The position numbers were made by a program, and so were the translations under genes. From CAZMVY01 sp964617875 (GTDB lineage Bacteria; Planctomycetota; Phycisphaerae; UBA1845; PWPN01): a stretch of 64,000 bases of DNA. The notes under the pieces are model-generated. The model did no database searches. It was given only the letters and a program-made list of their open reading frames with translations, and was not told where the DNA came from. The DNA lies in contig CAZUAI010000016.1 of the NCBI GenBank assembly GCA_964617875.1, positions 17,947 through 81,946 on the forward strand, read 5' to 3'. Position 1 is the first letter of the stretch. Each line of letters starts with the position of its first letter. Positions 17,477 through 27,204 of the stretch are shown in pieces.

Positions 17477-18907
17477 TCAACCAAGGCCCTCCACGAATCG
17501 CTGCACGTTCACCTTGGCATCGCCGAGCAGCAGGATGGTCTTCGGGTTCTGGTACAGCGGGTTGGCGACGCCCGAGTAGCCGGGCTTCTCGTCCAGATTG
17601 CACACCACCACGCAGCCCGCTTCATGGGCCATGAGAATGGGCATGCCCGAGATTGGCGTGCCCTCGGCCTCGATGGCCGCGGGGTTCACGACGTCGCAGG
17701 CGCCCACCACGATGACAAGGTCCGTATCCTTGAAGTCGGGGTTGATCCGGTCGAGTTCGTACAGCTTGTCGTAGTCCACTTCGGCCTCGGCCAGGAGCAC
17801 ATGCATGTGGCCGGGCATTCGTCCCGCGACAGGGTGAACCGCGAACCGCACCGGCTTGCCCATCGACTCCAGCGTTCTGCTCAACCGGGCGACCTCAAAC
17901 TGGGCCTCCGCGAGCGCCATGCCGTAGCCGGGGACAATGATGACCGAGCGTGCCGCCCGCGCCGCCTCGACCGCCCGCGCCAGCGGGTCCCGCTGCGCCT
18001 GCGGCCGGAGATCCTCGTGCCCGGGGTGGGGGGGCGGGGAACCGTCCGGCGCCGCCGGCACGCGGCGGTTCGGCTTGGCTTCCGCGGATTTCGGCTGTAT
18101 CCCGGTGCAAACGGCGAAGAGACTGCGGCTCATCGCGCGGCACATGACGTGAGTCAGGATCGACCCGGACGCGGCCACGGTCGCCCCGCACGCAATCAGC
18201 AGGCGGTTCTCGATCGTCACGCCGCACATCGCCGCCGCCAGCCCGGCCGTCGCGTTCAGGAACGAGATCAGGACGGGCATGTCGGCGCCGCCGACGCGAA
18301 TCGCAAAGACAATGCCCATCGTGACCGAAGCGAGAACCAGCAGCATGAGCAGTGCGCGACTCTCCTGTCGGCCGGTCAGGCCCGCGAAGGCGGCCAGGAT
18401 GATCGTAGCCCCGGCCAGGGCGAAGAAGACGGCCGTGTGTGCGGGCAACAGGGTCGGCGTCTGCCGCAGCCGGCCCGACAACTTGCCGCTCGCGATCATG
18501 CTGCCGCTGAACGTCGCCGCGCCGATGATCAGCCCCGACAGGCCCGAAGCCACGCCGACCGCCGACGGAGGGCCTCCGCCGACCCGCGTGAGTTCGACAA
18601 TCGAGACGAGCGTGGCCGCGATTCCCCCCGCGCCGTGCTGGAACGCGACCATCGCGGGGATCTGCACCATGCTCACCCGCACGGCGACGACCCAGCCCGC
18701 CGTGGCCCCGACGAGCAGCGCAGGGATCACCACCGACAAGTCGGTGATCCGCGCCCGGTACATGACGGCGATGCCCGCGAGCACCAGCGCAAGCGCCTCG
18801 AGCAGGTTGCCCCGCCTTGCCCCGCGCGGGCTGCGAAACTGCGAGATCCCCAGGATGAGGATCAGGATAATGGCCAAGTCCACGACGAGGCGTCCGGCGT
18901 CAGCCAT
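17477..18907 (-). CDS. pntB: NAD(P) transhydrogenase subunit beta
   Basis: This 476-residue inner-membrane subunit couples proton translocation to hydride transfer between NADH and NADP. The N-terminal part holds about eight to nine membrane helices (ALVLAGIAVMYRAR, VQIPAMVAFQHGAGGIAATL). The C-terminal 180 residues are the NADP-binding domain III, with SVIIVPGYGMALAEAQ (the dinucleotide-binding loop), MPGHMHVLLAEAEVDYD, DTDLVIVVGACDVVNPAA and NPKTILLLGDAK. All landmarks are as in working enzymes. It is the third gene of pntAA-pntAB-pntB; the split alpha subunit is common in bacteria outside the enterobacteria. Its product likely supplies NADPH or balances the nucleotide pools. Confidence 0.97.
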   Translation of the reverse strand: MADAGRLVVDLAIILILILGISQFRSPRGARRGNLLEALALVLAGIAVMYRARITDLSVVIPALLVGATAGWVVAVRVSMVQIPAMVAFQHGAGGIAATLVSIVELTRVGGGPPSAVGVASGLSGLIIGAATFSGSMIASGKLSGRLRQTPTLLPAHTAVFFALAGATIILAAFAGLTGRQESRALLMLLVLASVTMGIVFAIRVGGADMPVLISFLNATAGLAAAMCGVTIENRLLIACGATVAASGSILTHVMCRAMSRSLFAVCTGIQPKSAEAKPNRRVPAAPDGSPPPHPGHEDLRPQAQRDPLARAVEAARAARSVIIVPGYGMALAEAQFEVARLSRTLESMGKPVRFAVHPVAGRMPGHMHVLLAEAEVDYDKLYELDRINPDFKDTDLVIVVGACDVVNPAAIEAEGTPISGMPILMAHEAGCVVVCNLDEKPGYSGVANPLYQNPKTILLLGDAKVNVQRFVEGLG

Positions 18908-18922
18908 GGGTACGGCAATCCT

Positions 18923-19209
<287 letters not shown>

Positions 19210-19213
<4 letters not shown>

Positions 19214-20397
19214 GGCGCCCCCCCCGTCCTGGCCATCGCCTCCAAAGCGCCCGCGTGCACGATTTTGCCGTCGCGCGTCACGAGCGACGAGGCCACGATG
19301 TCGTCGTTCATGTTGGCGGCGACGTGCCCGTTCCGGATCAGGTTCATGATGTAGTTGTACATGTTGTTCGCGAACAGCCAGGTCGAGCTGACCGGGACCA
19401 TGCCCGGGATGTTCTTGGTCCCGTCGATGCTGACGCCGTGACGTTCGACGACCTCTCCGTGAGCCGTGATCTCGCAGTTGCCGCCCTGGTCGATGGCGAT
19501 GTCCACGATGGCCGAGCCGGGCTTCATCCGCCGGACCATGGCGTCGGTCACGAGGACCGGGGCCTCCTTGCCCGGCACGAGGGCCGTCGTGATGACGATG
19601 TCGGCCCGCGCCACCGGGTCCGCCAGAAGCTCCCGCTCCTTCTGCAGCCATTCCTCCGTCAGGGTCCTCGCATATCCGCCCTGGCCGACGGCGATGTCCT
19701 GCGGGATCTGAAGGTCGACCAGCTTGGCCCCGAGGCTCTTGGCGTGCAGGCACGCCTCGTCGCGAATGTCCGCCGCGAACAGCACCGCCCCGAGCCGTTT
19801 CGCGGTGGCCAGCGCCTGCAGGCCCGCCACCCCCGCACCCAGAACCAGCACGCTCGCCGGCTCCAGCGTCCCCACCGCCGTGCCCACCAGCGGCATGAAC
19901 TTGGCGAGCCGATCGGCCGCCATCAGCACCGCCTTGTAGCCCGCCACCGTGCTCATCGACGTCAGGGCGTCCATCGGCTGGGCGCGGGAGGTCCGCGGGA
20001 TCGAATCCAGCGTGAACGCGATCACGCCCTTTTCGGCCAGCTTGCGGATCATGGCGTGGTTGTCGGGCGCGGCCGGGTGCAGGAACGTGACGATGTACTG
20101 GCCCGCCCGCATCATGTCGATTTCGTGCTTGCCGAGGTCGTCCCGCGGCTGAAGCTCCTTGACCTTGAGGATGACGTCGGACCGGGCGAACAGGTCCTCG
20201 ATGTCGGGGCAGATTTCAGCGCCGGCCGCCCGGTATTCGTCGTCGGCGTGGAACGAACCGGCGCCGGCTCCCGCCTCGACGAGCACATGGGCCCCCTCCG
20301 CGCGCATCCGCTTGACGGTGACCGGCGTTGCCGCGACACGCCGCTCCCCGTGCATCACCTCTCGAGGGACACCAAACGTCAGACCGTGGAAGTTCAT
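19210..20397 (-). CDS. pntAA: NAD(P) transhydrogenase subunit alpha, soluble NAD-binding part
   Basis: This 395-residue soluble subunit is domain I of the transhydrogenase and binds NAD(H). It belongs to the AlaDH/PNT family: FGVPREVMHGERRVAATP at the N-terminus, TFLHPAAPDNHAMIRKLAE, FTLDSIPRTSRAQPMDALTS with the RxQxMDxLSS-like signature, and the Rossmann loop VLVLGAGVAGLQALATAKRLG. The loop VDLQIPQDIAVGQGGYARTL corresponds to the variable nucleotide-proximal region. The frame is open 40 codons upstream, but MNFHGLTFGVPRE at 20397 is the natural start. It heads the pnt operon and is divergent from a gene for its paralogue, alanine dehydrogenase. Confidence 0.96.
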
Positions 20398-20516
20398 CTC
20401 TTCAGGCTCCTGGTAATCCGCGAACGACCGCCGCGCAACCTCGGCGGGCCCCGCCCGCCGCTCGTCCGTCGGCAAGCCGTCCCGGCGTTGCCGCGGAAAC
20501 GCATCCGGCCGGGCCA

Positions 20517-20545
20517 TTGCCCGGCGGACCGGTCGCCATTATACT
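20517..20545 (+). promoter_or_regulatory. Candidate promoter for ald-efflux operon
   Basis: TTGCCC (20517-20522) and TATACT (20540-20545) are separated by exactly 17 bases in the 240-base divergent region between pntAA and ald. Matches are 4/6 and 5/6 to the sigma-70 consensus. Transcription would start near 20552, giving an untranslated leader of about 85 bases before the ald ATG. Confidence 0.5.
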
Positions 20546-20637
20546 CCCGTTCTGCAATACCGCATGCGCCGGCGGCTCGGCCGATGCACACGGGCGCTTT
20601 GGGCGCGGCAACACCGCCCCGGGAGATGCACCGAGCG

Positions 20638-21750
20638 ATGATTGTGGGCGTTCCCCGAGAGATGAAGCAGGGCGAGCATCGGGTCGGGATGATTCCCGCC
20701 GGCGTCGAGGAACTCACACGGGCGGGCCACACCGTGCTCGTTCAGTCTCAGGCCGGCATCGGCTCCGGCGTGCTGGACGATCACTATCGTGCCGCCGGGG
20801 CCGAGGTCGTCGAATCCGCCCGGGACGTGTTTGCCCGTGCCGAACTGGTCGTCAAGGTCAAGGAACCGCTGCCCGTCGAGACGGCGATGACCCACCCCGG
20901 CCAGGTCGTATTCGCGTACTACCACTTCGCCGCCGACCGGGCGCTGACGGAAGCCGTTCTCGGTTCGGGGATCGTGGCGATCGCCTACGAGACGATTCGC
21001 GACAGACACGGGCGGCTGCCCCTGCTCAAGCCGATGAGCGAGATTGCCGGCAAGCTGAGCATCCAGGAGGGCGCCCGCTGCCTGGCCCTGCCGATGACCG
21101 GGCGCGGGATCCTGCTTGGGGGGGTGCCGGGCGTGGAGGGCGGGACGGTTCTGATCCTCGGCGGCGGCGTGGTCGGCTCCAACGCGGCCCGGAGTGCCGC
21201 GGGGCTCGGCGCCAGGGCGATCGTCCTTGACGTGGACATCGACCGCCTGCGTCATCTTCGCGACATCATGCCGCCCAACGTGGAGGCGATCTACTGCGAC
21301 CCCGTCACGATCCGTCACTACCTGCCCCAGGCCGACCTGGTTGTGGGCGCCGTGCTGATCCCCGGTTCGCGGTGTCCCACGCTCGTGCACCGCGAGGATC
21401 TTAAGCGGATGAAACCCGGGGCGGTGATCGTGGACGTGGACGTCGATCAGGGCGGCTGCGTGGAGAGTACGCGGCCGACGACGCACTCGGACCCCACGTA
21501 CGTCGTAGAGAATGTCATGCACTACGCGGTCACGAACATGGCGGCCGCCGTCCCGCGGACGAGCACGTTCGCTCTCTGCAACGCGACCCTCCCGTACGTC
21601 CTGACGCTTGCCAATCTCGGGTATCGGCGGGCCGCATCACTCGACCCCGGCCTCGCGGCCGGCATCAGCGTCCAGGACGGGCGCCTGATCGACGAGGCCG
21701 TCGCACAGGCCTTCGGGATGGACTTCCATCGGGCTTCGCTTTCGCTATGA
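20638..21750 (+). CDS. ald: Alanine dehydrogenase
   Basis: This 370-residue enzyme interconverts L-alanine and pyruvate plus ammonia using NAD(H). It shows MIVGVPREMKQGEHRVGMIP, IAYETIRDRHGRLPLLKPMS, AGKLSIQEGARCL, the Rossmann loop GGTVLILGGGVVGSNAARSA and VDVDVDQGGCVESTRPTTHS. Catalytic-site residues R15, K75 and H96 of known enzymes have equivalents (EHRVG, VKVKEP, YYHFAADR). Length is typical. The ATG at 20638 matches the family start. The last four bases overlap the next gene (ATGA), an efflux adaptor, which is an unexpected coupling. It is divergent from pntAA, with which it shares both a superfamily and an NADH link. Confidence 0.96.
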   Translation: MIVGVPREMKQGEHRVGMIPAGVEELTRAGHTVLVQSQAGIGSGVLDDHYRAAGAEVVESARDVFARAELVVKVKEPLPVETAMTHPGQVVFAYYHFAADRALTEAVLGSGIVAIAYETIRDRHGRLPLLKPMSEIAGKLSIQEGARCLALPMTGRGILLGGVPGVEGGTVLILGGGVVGSNAARSAAGLGARAIVLDVDIDRLRHLRDIMPPNVEAIYCDPVTIRHYLPQADLVVGAVLIPGSRCPTLVHREDLKRMKPGAVIVDVDVDQGGCVESTRPTTHSDPTYVVENVMHYAVTNMAAAVPRTSTFALCNATLPYVLTLANLGYRRAASLDPGLAAGISVQDGRLIDEAVAQAFGMDFHRASLSL

Positions 21751-23144
21751 AGAAACTCATCATCGCAATTGTGGTCATCGCTGCCGTCGGCGGCGGGTAC
21801 GCGTGGCTTCGCAAGCAAAAGCTGCCGCTCGACGTTTTTGCCGCCAAAATCGAATCGGCACGGCGCGGCGACCTGACGATTCCCATCAAGGCCAGCGGCA
21901 AGATCCAGCCCAAGAGCAAACGCGAGATCAAGAGCAAGGCCAGCGGCGAGATCATTGCGATCCCGGTCGATGTGGGCCAGCTCGTGAAAAGGGATCAGAT
22001 CCTGGTCAAGCTGAAGGAGGACGACGAAACCCGCAACCGCGACGCGGCCAAGGAGGCCTACGTCCAGGCCCAGATCGCCGTCCAGCTCGCCGACATCGAC
22101 CTGCGGACGCGCCGGGAGGTGGCCTTGCCGGCGGCGGAGGCGTCCCGGCGGCGGGCGGATGCCCAGCTTAATCGCGTTCGCGCCGAGTACGAGTTCAAGA
22201 AGAATCTGAAGGAGACGAGCCCGGACGCCATTCCGTCCGTCGAGTGGGTGACGATTCAGGCGCAGTACGAGATCGCCCAGGTGGATGTCGAGACCGCGAA
22301 GGCCGACGTTGCCAAGGCCCAACTGGCCGTGGACGCCGGGGCCAAGGAGATCGAGCGGCTCAAGAGCGCCGCCGCCGCGGCCGAATCGCGGTGGAAGGAC
22401 GCCGAGCAGCGGCTGGTCGAGACGACGGTGCGGTCCCCGATCGACGGGATGGTCCTGAAACGGTACCGCAACGTCGGCGAGATGATCCAGAGCGGCACGC
22501 AGTCGCTGACCGGCGGCACCGTGCTGATGGAGATCGCCGACGTCAGCGAGATCTACATGATCGCCAGCGTCGACGAAGCGGACATCGGCAAGGTCCGCGA
22601 TATGGCGCCGGCCCGTGCCCGGCCCGGCTTCGCTCAGACGACCACCACCCAGCCCACGACGAAGGAGCTTGTGCAGCAGGACACGATCCAGGAGGACACG
22701 CCGGTCGAGGTCACCGTCGAGGCCTTCCCCGACGAGCTGTTCCACGGCATCATCGAGCGGATCTCGCCCGAGTCCGAGATCCAGGCCGCCGTCGCCACGT
22801 TCGAAGTGCGGATCCGCGTCACGAGCGACAACCGCGAGAAGATCCGCGGCTACTCGGGCATCCAGGCCGAGGCCAAGTTCACGTCCGTGCCCGTGCGCAA
22901 CGCGTTGCTCGTGCCGTTCGAGGCCGCGCAGCGCGGGCCGACCGGCGAACTCGGCGTGTACGTCCCCGCCGTCAAGGCCGGCGGCAGCGAAGAGGAGCCC
23001 AGGTTCCAGCCCTGCAAGTTCGGTTCGAACAACGGCGTCGATGTGGTCGTGCTGGAGGGCATTCAGGACGGCCAGCGCGTCTACACCAAGCTGCCGGTCA
23101 AGACCAGGACCGAGAAGAAGGCCGCGGGCGAAGAAACCGATTGA
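21747..23144 (+). CDS. MacA-like periplasmic adaptor (membrane fusion) protein
   Basis: This 465-residue protein is the adaptor of a tripartite ABC efflux or lipoprotein export system. It has an N-terminal membrane anchor (LIIAIVVIAAVGGGYAWL), a lipoyl/barrel-sandwich half-motif (GKIQPKSKREIKSKASGEI then VDVGQLVKRDQILVKL), a long coiled-coil hairpin at about 110-220, the second lipoyl half (VRSPIDGMVLKRYRNVGEM) and a beta-barrel domain. A charged stretch with PVEVTVEAFPDELFHGI follows. It starts on the last codons of ald and ends one base into the start of the ATPase gene (TGATG), so it is tightly coupled to both. The substrate is not predictable. Confidence 0.92.
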   Translation: MKKLIIAIVVIAAVGGGYAWLRKQKLPLDVFAAKIESARRGDLTIPIKASGKIQPKSKREIKSKASGEIIAIPVDVGQLVKRDQILVKLKEDDETRNRDAAKEAYVQAQIAVQLADIDLRTRREVALPAAEASRRRADAQLNRVRAEYEFKKNLKETSPDAIPSVEWVTIQAQYEIAQVDVETAKADVAKAQLAVDAGAKEIERLKSAAAAAESRWKDAEQRLVETTVRSPIDGMVLKRYRNVGEMIQSGTQSLTGGTVLMEIADVSEIYMIASVDEADIGKVRDMAPARARPGFAQTTTTQPTTKELVQQDTIQEDTPVEVTVEAFPDELFHGIIERISPESEIQAAVATFEVRIRVTSDNREKIRGYSGIQAEAKFTSVPVRNALLVPFEAAQRGPTGELGVYVPAVKAGGSEEEPRFQPCKFGSNNGVDVVVLEGIQDGQRVYTKLPVKTRTEKKAAGEETD

Positions 23145-23863
23145 TGATCCGAATCCGCAACATGACGAAGTGGTATCGGATGGGCGATTCGGTCGTTCAC
23201 GCCCTCGACGGGGTCGATCTCGACATCGCGGCCGGCCAGTTTGTGTCGATCACCGGCGCCTCCGGCAGCGGCAAGAGCACGTTGATGCACCTGATCGGCT
23301 GCCTGGACCGGCCCACCGGCGGCACCTACGAACTGGCCGGCGAGCCGGTCGCCACCCTGGGCGACCGGCAGCTCGCCCGCGTCCGCAACGAGCGGATCGG
23401 GTTTGTGTTTCAGACCTTCAACCTGGTCAACCGCACGTCGGCCGTGGACAACGTCGCCGTGCCGCTCATCTACGCCCGCAAGTCGGGCACGAGAGGTCCG
23501 GCCATGCAGGCCCTCGCCCGCGTCGGGCTGGAGCACCGCGCCCACCACAAGCCGAGCGAACTGTCCGGCGGCGAGCGCCAGCGCGTCGCCATCGCCCGCG
23601 CGATCGTGAACAACCCGCCGCTGATCCTCGCCGACGAGCCCACGGGCAACCTGGATTCGCGGACGGGCGAGCAGATCCTCGGCATCTTCGACGAACTGCA
23701 CCGCTCCGGCGTGACGATCGTCCTGGTGACGCACGAAATGGCCGTCGCCGCCCACACCCAGCGGGTCATCCGCATGAAGGACGGCAGGGTCATCGAGGAC
23801 CGCAACGTGGACGAAGCGTTCCGCAGGGAACTCCTGGCGGAACGAACGGGTGCAACGGGATGA
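23144..23863 (+). CDS. MacB/LolD-type ABC transporter ATP-binding protein
   Basis: This 239-residue ATPase drives the adjacent permease and adaptor. It contains Walker A (GASGSGKST), a Q-loop (FVFQTFNLV), the signature LSGGERQRVAIARA, Walker B with the catalytic glutamate (LILADEPTGNLDS) and the H-loop (VLVTHEM). The pattern EPTGNLDS is typical of the MacB/LolD/FtsE group. The start codon overlaps the previous stop by one base. The permease follows 40 bases downstream. Confidence 0.96.
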   Translation: MIRIRNMTKWYRMGDSVVHALDGVDLDIAAGQFVSITGASGSGKSTLMHLIGCLDRPTGGTYELAGEPVATLGDRQLARVRNERIGFVFQTFNLVNRTSAVDNVAVPLIYARKSGTRGPAMQALARVGLEHRAHHKPSELSGGERQRVAIARAIVNNPPLILADEPTGNLDSRTGEQILGIFDELHRSGVTIVLVTHEMAVAAHTQRVIRMKDGRVIEDRNVDEAFRRELLAERTGATG

Positions 23864-23903
23864 ACGGTCATGAGTATGGTGTAACCGGGTGACGGACTGA
23901 CGA

Positions 23904-25124
23904 ATGTTTTTCTTGCGCATCTGCATGATGGCCTGGCGGGGGTTGCGGGCGAACCTCCTGCGCTCGCTGCTGGCCACGCTGGGCGTGGTCATCGGCGTCG
24001 GGGCCGTCATCGCCGCCATGTCCATCCTTGAGGGGGCCCAGCGCGAGGTCCTCGGCAAGGTCAAGTCGCTCGGCTCCGATCAGATCACGATCTACCCCGG
24101 TTCGGCCCACCGCGAGGGCCGCGAACTCGGCGTCGTGCAGACGCTCAGGCCGGAGGATGCCGATGCGATCGTCGCGTCCTCGGCCTGCCCCGCCGTCGAG
24201 TACGCCTCGCCCGAGGTCCTCGGCGGCGCCCAGGTCAAGTACTTCAACCGCAACGCCAACCTGACCGTCCTGGGCAGCAATCAGAACTACGCGGACATGA
24301 ACAACTACAAGGTGGCCGACGGCCGTTTCATCACGAAGGAGGACGTCCTGAGCAAGGCCAAGGTCGTCGTCCTGGGGCACAAGGCGGCGAAGGACCTCTT
24401 CGGCGGCGGCGGCGCGGCGGTCAACGCCCCGGTCAAGATCCGCGGCATGGGCTTCCGCGTCATCGGCGTCATGGAGAAGAAGGGCAACATCGGCTTTCGC
24501 AACGTGGATTCCCAGGTCATCATCCCGATCTCGACGGCCATGGATCGGCTCTTCGGCATCAAGACGGTGACGGCGATCACCGTGAAGGCCCGCGACCCCT
24601 CCCAGGTGAACGAGGCGACGCAGCAGGTCAAGCGCGTGCTCCGCGCGCGCCACGCGATCCGCCCGGGCGACCCCGACGACTTCAACGTCTTCAGCCAGGA
24701 GGAGCAGCGGAAGACCTTCGCCCAGTTCGTCAAGATCTTCGCGACCGTGCTCTACAGCATCGCCGGCATCAGCCTCGTCGTCGGCGGCATCGGCATCATG
24801 AACATCATGCTCGTCTCGGTGACCGAGAGGACCCGCGAGATCGGCGTCCGCATGGCCGTCGGGGCGCAGCGATGGGACATCCTGCGCCAGTTCCTGGTTG
24901 AGGCCGGCACGATCAGCCTCCTGGGCGGCGGCTTCGGGGTCCTCATCGGCTACGCCCTGTCCGACCTCATCGAGAAGATCAGCCGCATCTTCGAGACATA
25001 CACCCCGCCCAGCGTGGTCGCCTGGGCCCTCGGCATGGCCGTCGCGACGGGCATCCTCAGCGGCCTCTACCCGGCCTACAAGGCGTCGCGGCTGGACCCG
25101 GTCGAAGCGCTGCGGTACGAATAA
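23904..25124 (+). CDS. MacB-like ABC transporter permease
   Basis: This 406-residue permease has one N-terminal membrane helix (LLRSLLATLGVVIGVGAVIAA), a MacB periplasmic core domain of about 230 residues, and three C-terminal helices (SIAGISLVVGGIGIMNIMLV, and two more). The conserved motif ERTREIGVRMAVGAQRWDI lies between helices, and PAYKASRLDPVEALRYE forms the typical C-terminus. With the preceding adaptor and ATPase it makes a complete inner-membrane part of a mechanotransducing exporter. No outer-membrane TolC-like gene is seen nearby. Confidence 0.95.
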   Translation: MFFLRICMMAWRGLRANLLRSLLATLGVVIGVGAVIAAMSILEGAQREVLGKVKSLGSDQITIYPGSAHREGRELGVVQTLRPEDADAIVASSACPAVEYASPEVLGGAQVKYFNRNANLTVLGSNQNYADMNNYKVADGRFITKEDVLSKAKVVVLGHKAAKDLFGGGGAAVNAPVKIRGMGFRVIGVMEKKGNIGFRNVDSQVIIPISTAMDRLFGIKTVTAITVKARDPSQVNEATQQVKRVLRARHAIRPGDPDDFNVFSQEEQRKTFAQFVKIFATVLYSIAGISLVVGGIGIMNIMLVSVTERTREIGVRMAVGAQRWDILRQFLVEAGTISLLGGGFGVLIGYALSDLIEKISRIFETYTPPSVVAWALGMAVATGILSGLYPAYKASRLDPVEALRYE

Positions 25125-25130
25125 GCCGTG

Positions 25131-27152
25131 ATGAAGCGGCCGCGGGACATCGTGATCCTGTCCGGAATCCTGCTGCTGGCGGCGGGCTTGCGCGGGCTCT
25201 ACCTCGCCGAACTCGTGCGCAACCCCCTGTTCGGCGACCCGGGCGTCGATGCACTCTACCACGACTACTGGGCCCACGCCCTGGTCACCGGCGACTGGAC
25301 GCCCCCGCCCGGCTTCGAGGATCCGCAGATCCGCACGACGCCCTTCCTCCGGCCGCCGGGCTACCCGTACTTCCTGAGCCTCGTCTACCGCGTTGCCTCG
25401 TGCAGCCGCTGGACGGCGGAGCGCCGGTACGCGGTCGCCGCCGTCGTCCAGATGGCCCTCGGGTTGGCCAGCTGCGCCGTCGGGTTCGCCTTTGCCCGGC
25501 GGTGGTTCGGCGGCGCGGTCGCGCTCGTCTTTGCGGCGTTTCTGGGGACGTACTGGATCTTCATCTACTATGAGGGCGAACTCGTCGAGCCCGTCCTCCT
25601 CGTGCTGTTGCTGCTGCTGCTGGTCCACGCGCTGAGCGGGTGGGCCGCGTCCGTCACGCTGCCCCGGGCCCTGCTCGCGGGCGTCCTGTTGGGGCTGACG
25701 GCGCTCGTGCGGCCGAACATCCTGCTGTTTGTCGTTCCTGCCGCAGCGTGGGCATGCTGGATCACGCGCCGCGCACGGCCGTCGCGCCGCGGCCGGTTCG
25801 GCGTGGCGGTGCTCGGGCTTGCGGCGGGCGCCGCGATCGCCATTGCGCCGGCGACGGTCCGCAACTGGGTCGTTGCCCGCGATTTTGTCCTGATCTCCGC
25901 GAACGGCGGCGTCAACCTGTGGATCGGCAACAACGAGCGGGCCAACGGCCGCTTCGTGACTCCGCCCGGCCTCGAGAGGTTCGACGATTGCTTCCGCTAT
26001 CCCGAACTCGTGCGCAACCTCGAAGTGCAGTCAGGCCGGCCGATGCGCTACTCGGACGTCGCGCGGCACTACGCTCGGCTGGCGATTGACTACGTGAAAT
26101 CGCACCCCGGTCGTGCGCTGCGCCTGGCCGGTCAGAAACTGCTGCTCTTCTGGGGCCCTGTCGAAGTTCACCACAACGTTGTCGAGTGGGGCGAACGCCG
26201 GAACTCGCTTGTGCTGTGGAACACCCCGCTGAGCTTCCCGACGGTGCTGGCCCTGGCCATCGTCGGAACGGCGATGTTCTTCCTCTTGCCGGCCATGGCC
26301 CCCGCTGCGCCGGCGGATGCCGCGCCCCGGCGGCAACAGGCGCAGGTCGTCGTGCTCGTGCTGCTGCTGGTCGCGACGTGGTGTGTGTCGTTTCTGCCGT
26401 TCTTCGTGGTTGCGCAGTACCGGGCGCCGGTCGTCGCGCTGCTCCTGCTGCCCGCGGCGATGGCGGTGGTCCGCATCGTCGTGCTGGCCCGCGCCGGCCG
26501 TGTGCGAAGCGTCGCGATCTCGGCCGCGGCCTGCGCGGTCCTCGCCGGGCTCGCCTCGGTGAACAAGACGGGCTACAAGCCGGACCTCGCCAAGTGGCAC
26601 TTCGACCGCGGAACCGCGTACCAGCGGAAAGGCCGCGCCGATGACGCGATGCGCGAGTACGCCGAGGCCGTCCGCGTCGGGCCGACGTACGTCGATGCCC
26701 GCCTGGCGCTCGCCGATGCGCTCATGGGCAGCGGCCGCTCGGCTGAGGCCGTCGAACACTACGAGGCCGCCATCCGGGCCAGGCGCGACAACTGCGGCGC
26801 CTACATCTCGCTCGGCATCGCGCTGCGCGATCAGGGACGCATCGAGGACGCGGGCCGTGCCTATGAGCATGCCGCACGCTGCGCCCCCGACAGCCTGGAG
26901 GCACGCATCAATCTCGGCGTGGTGCTGCAGGAACTCGGGCGGCTCGACGACGCGATTCGTGTCTACCGCGATGCGCTGCGGATCAACCCCGATTCCGGCA
27001 TGGCCTGGTACAACCTCGCGCTCGTGCTGTACGGAACGGGGCGGTTCGCCGAAGCGTGGCATGCCGTCGGCCAGTGCCGCCGGTGCGGCGAGACCCTGCC
27101 GCCCGACTTCCTTCAGGCCCTGTCCGCCAGAATGGCGGAACCCAGGCCCTGA
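25131..27152 (+). CDS. Membrane glycosyltransferase-like protein with C-terminal TPRs
   Basis: This protein of about 673 residues has some ten predicted membrane helices in its first 450 residues and resembles ArnT/PMT-type (GT39/GT83) lipid-sugar glycosyltransferases. Family-like features are PLFGDPGVDALYHDYWAHAL with an early acidic residue in the first loop, and RTTPFLRPPGYPYFLSLVYR. The C-terminal 190 residues are about five TPR repeats (DDAMREYAEAVRVGPTYVDA and similar) that should face a soluble compartment. GTG at 25128 is directly before the ATG at 25131. The gene follows the MacB-like permease by only six bases and may belong to that operon. Donor and acceptor are unknown. Confidence 0.82.
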   Translation: MKRPRDIVILSGILLLAAGLRGLYLAELVRNPLFGDPGVDALYHDYWAHALVTGDWTPPPGFEDPQIRTTPFLRPPGYPYFLSLVYRVASCSRWTAERRYAVAAVVQMALGLASCAVGFAFARRWFGGAVALVFAAFLGTYWIFIYYEGELVEPVLLVLLLLLLVHALSGWAASVTLPRALLAGVLLGLTALVRPNILLFVVPAAAWACWITRRARPSRRGRFGVAVLGLAAGAAIAIAPATVRNWVVARDFVLISANGGVNLWIGNNERANGRFVTPPGLERFDDCFRYPELVRNLEVQSGRPMRYSDVARHYARLAIDYVKSHPGRALRLAGQKLLLFWGPVEVHHNVVEWGERRNSLVLWNTPLSFPTVLALAIVGTAMFFLLPAMAPAAPADAAPRRQQAQVVVLVLLLVATWCVSFLPFFVVAQYRAPVVALLLLPAAMAVVRIVVLARAGRVRSVAISAAACAVLAGLASVNKTGYKPDLAKWHFDRGTAYQRKGRADDAMREYAEAVRVGPTYVDARLALADALMGSGRSAEAVEHYEAAIRARRDNCGAYISLGIALRDQGRIEDAGRAYEHAARCAPDSLEARINLGVVLQELGRLDDAIRVYRDALRINPDSGMAWYNLALVLYGTGRFAEAWHAVGQCRRCGETLPPDFLQALSARMAEPRP

Positions 27153-27204
27153 TCGCCCCACTGCGCGTTCGTCACGCCCTTCGCACGTGACACCCTCCTT
27201 CTCC

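Noticed and set aside
27153..27204. Hairpin GTCACG/CGTGAC between the two convergent TPR genes
   Set aside because: The stem is only six bases with a nine-base loop and no T-tract, too weak to call a terminator.
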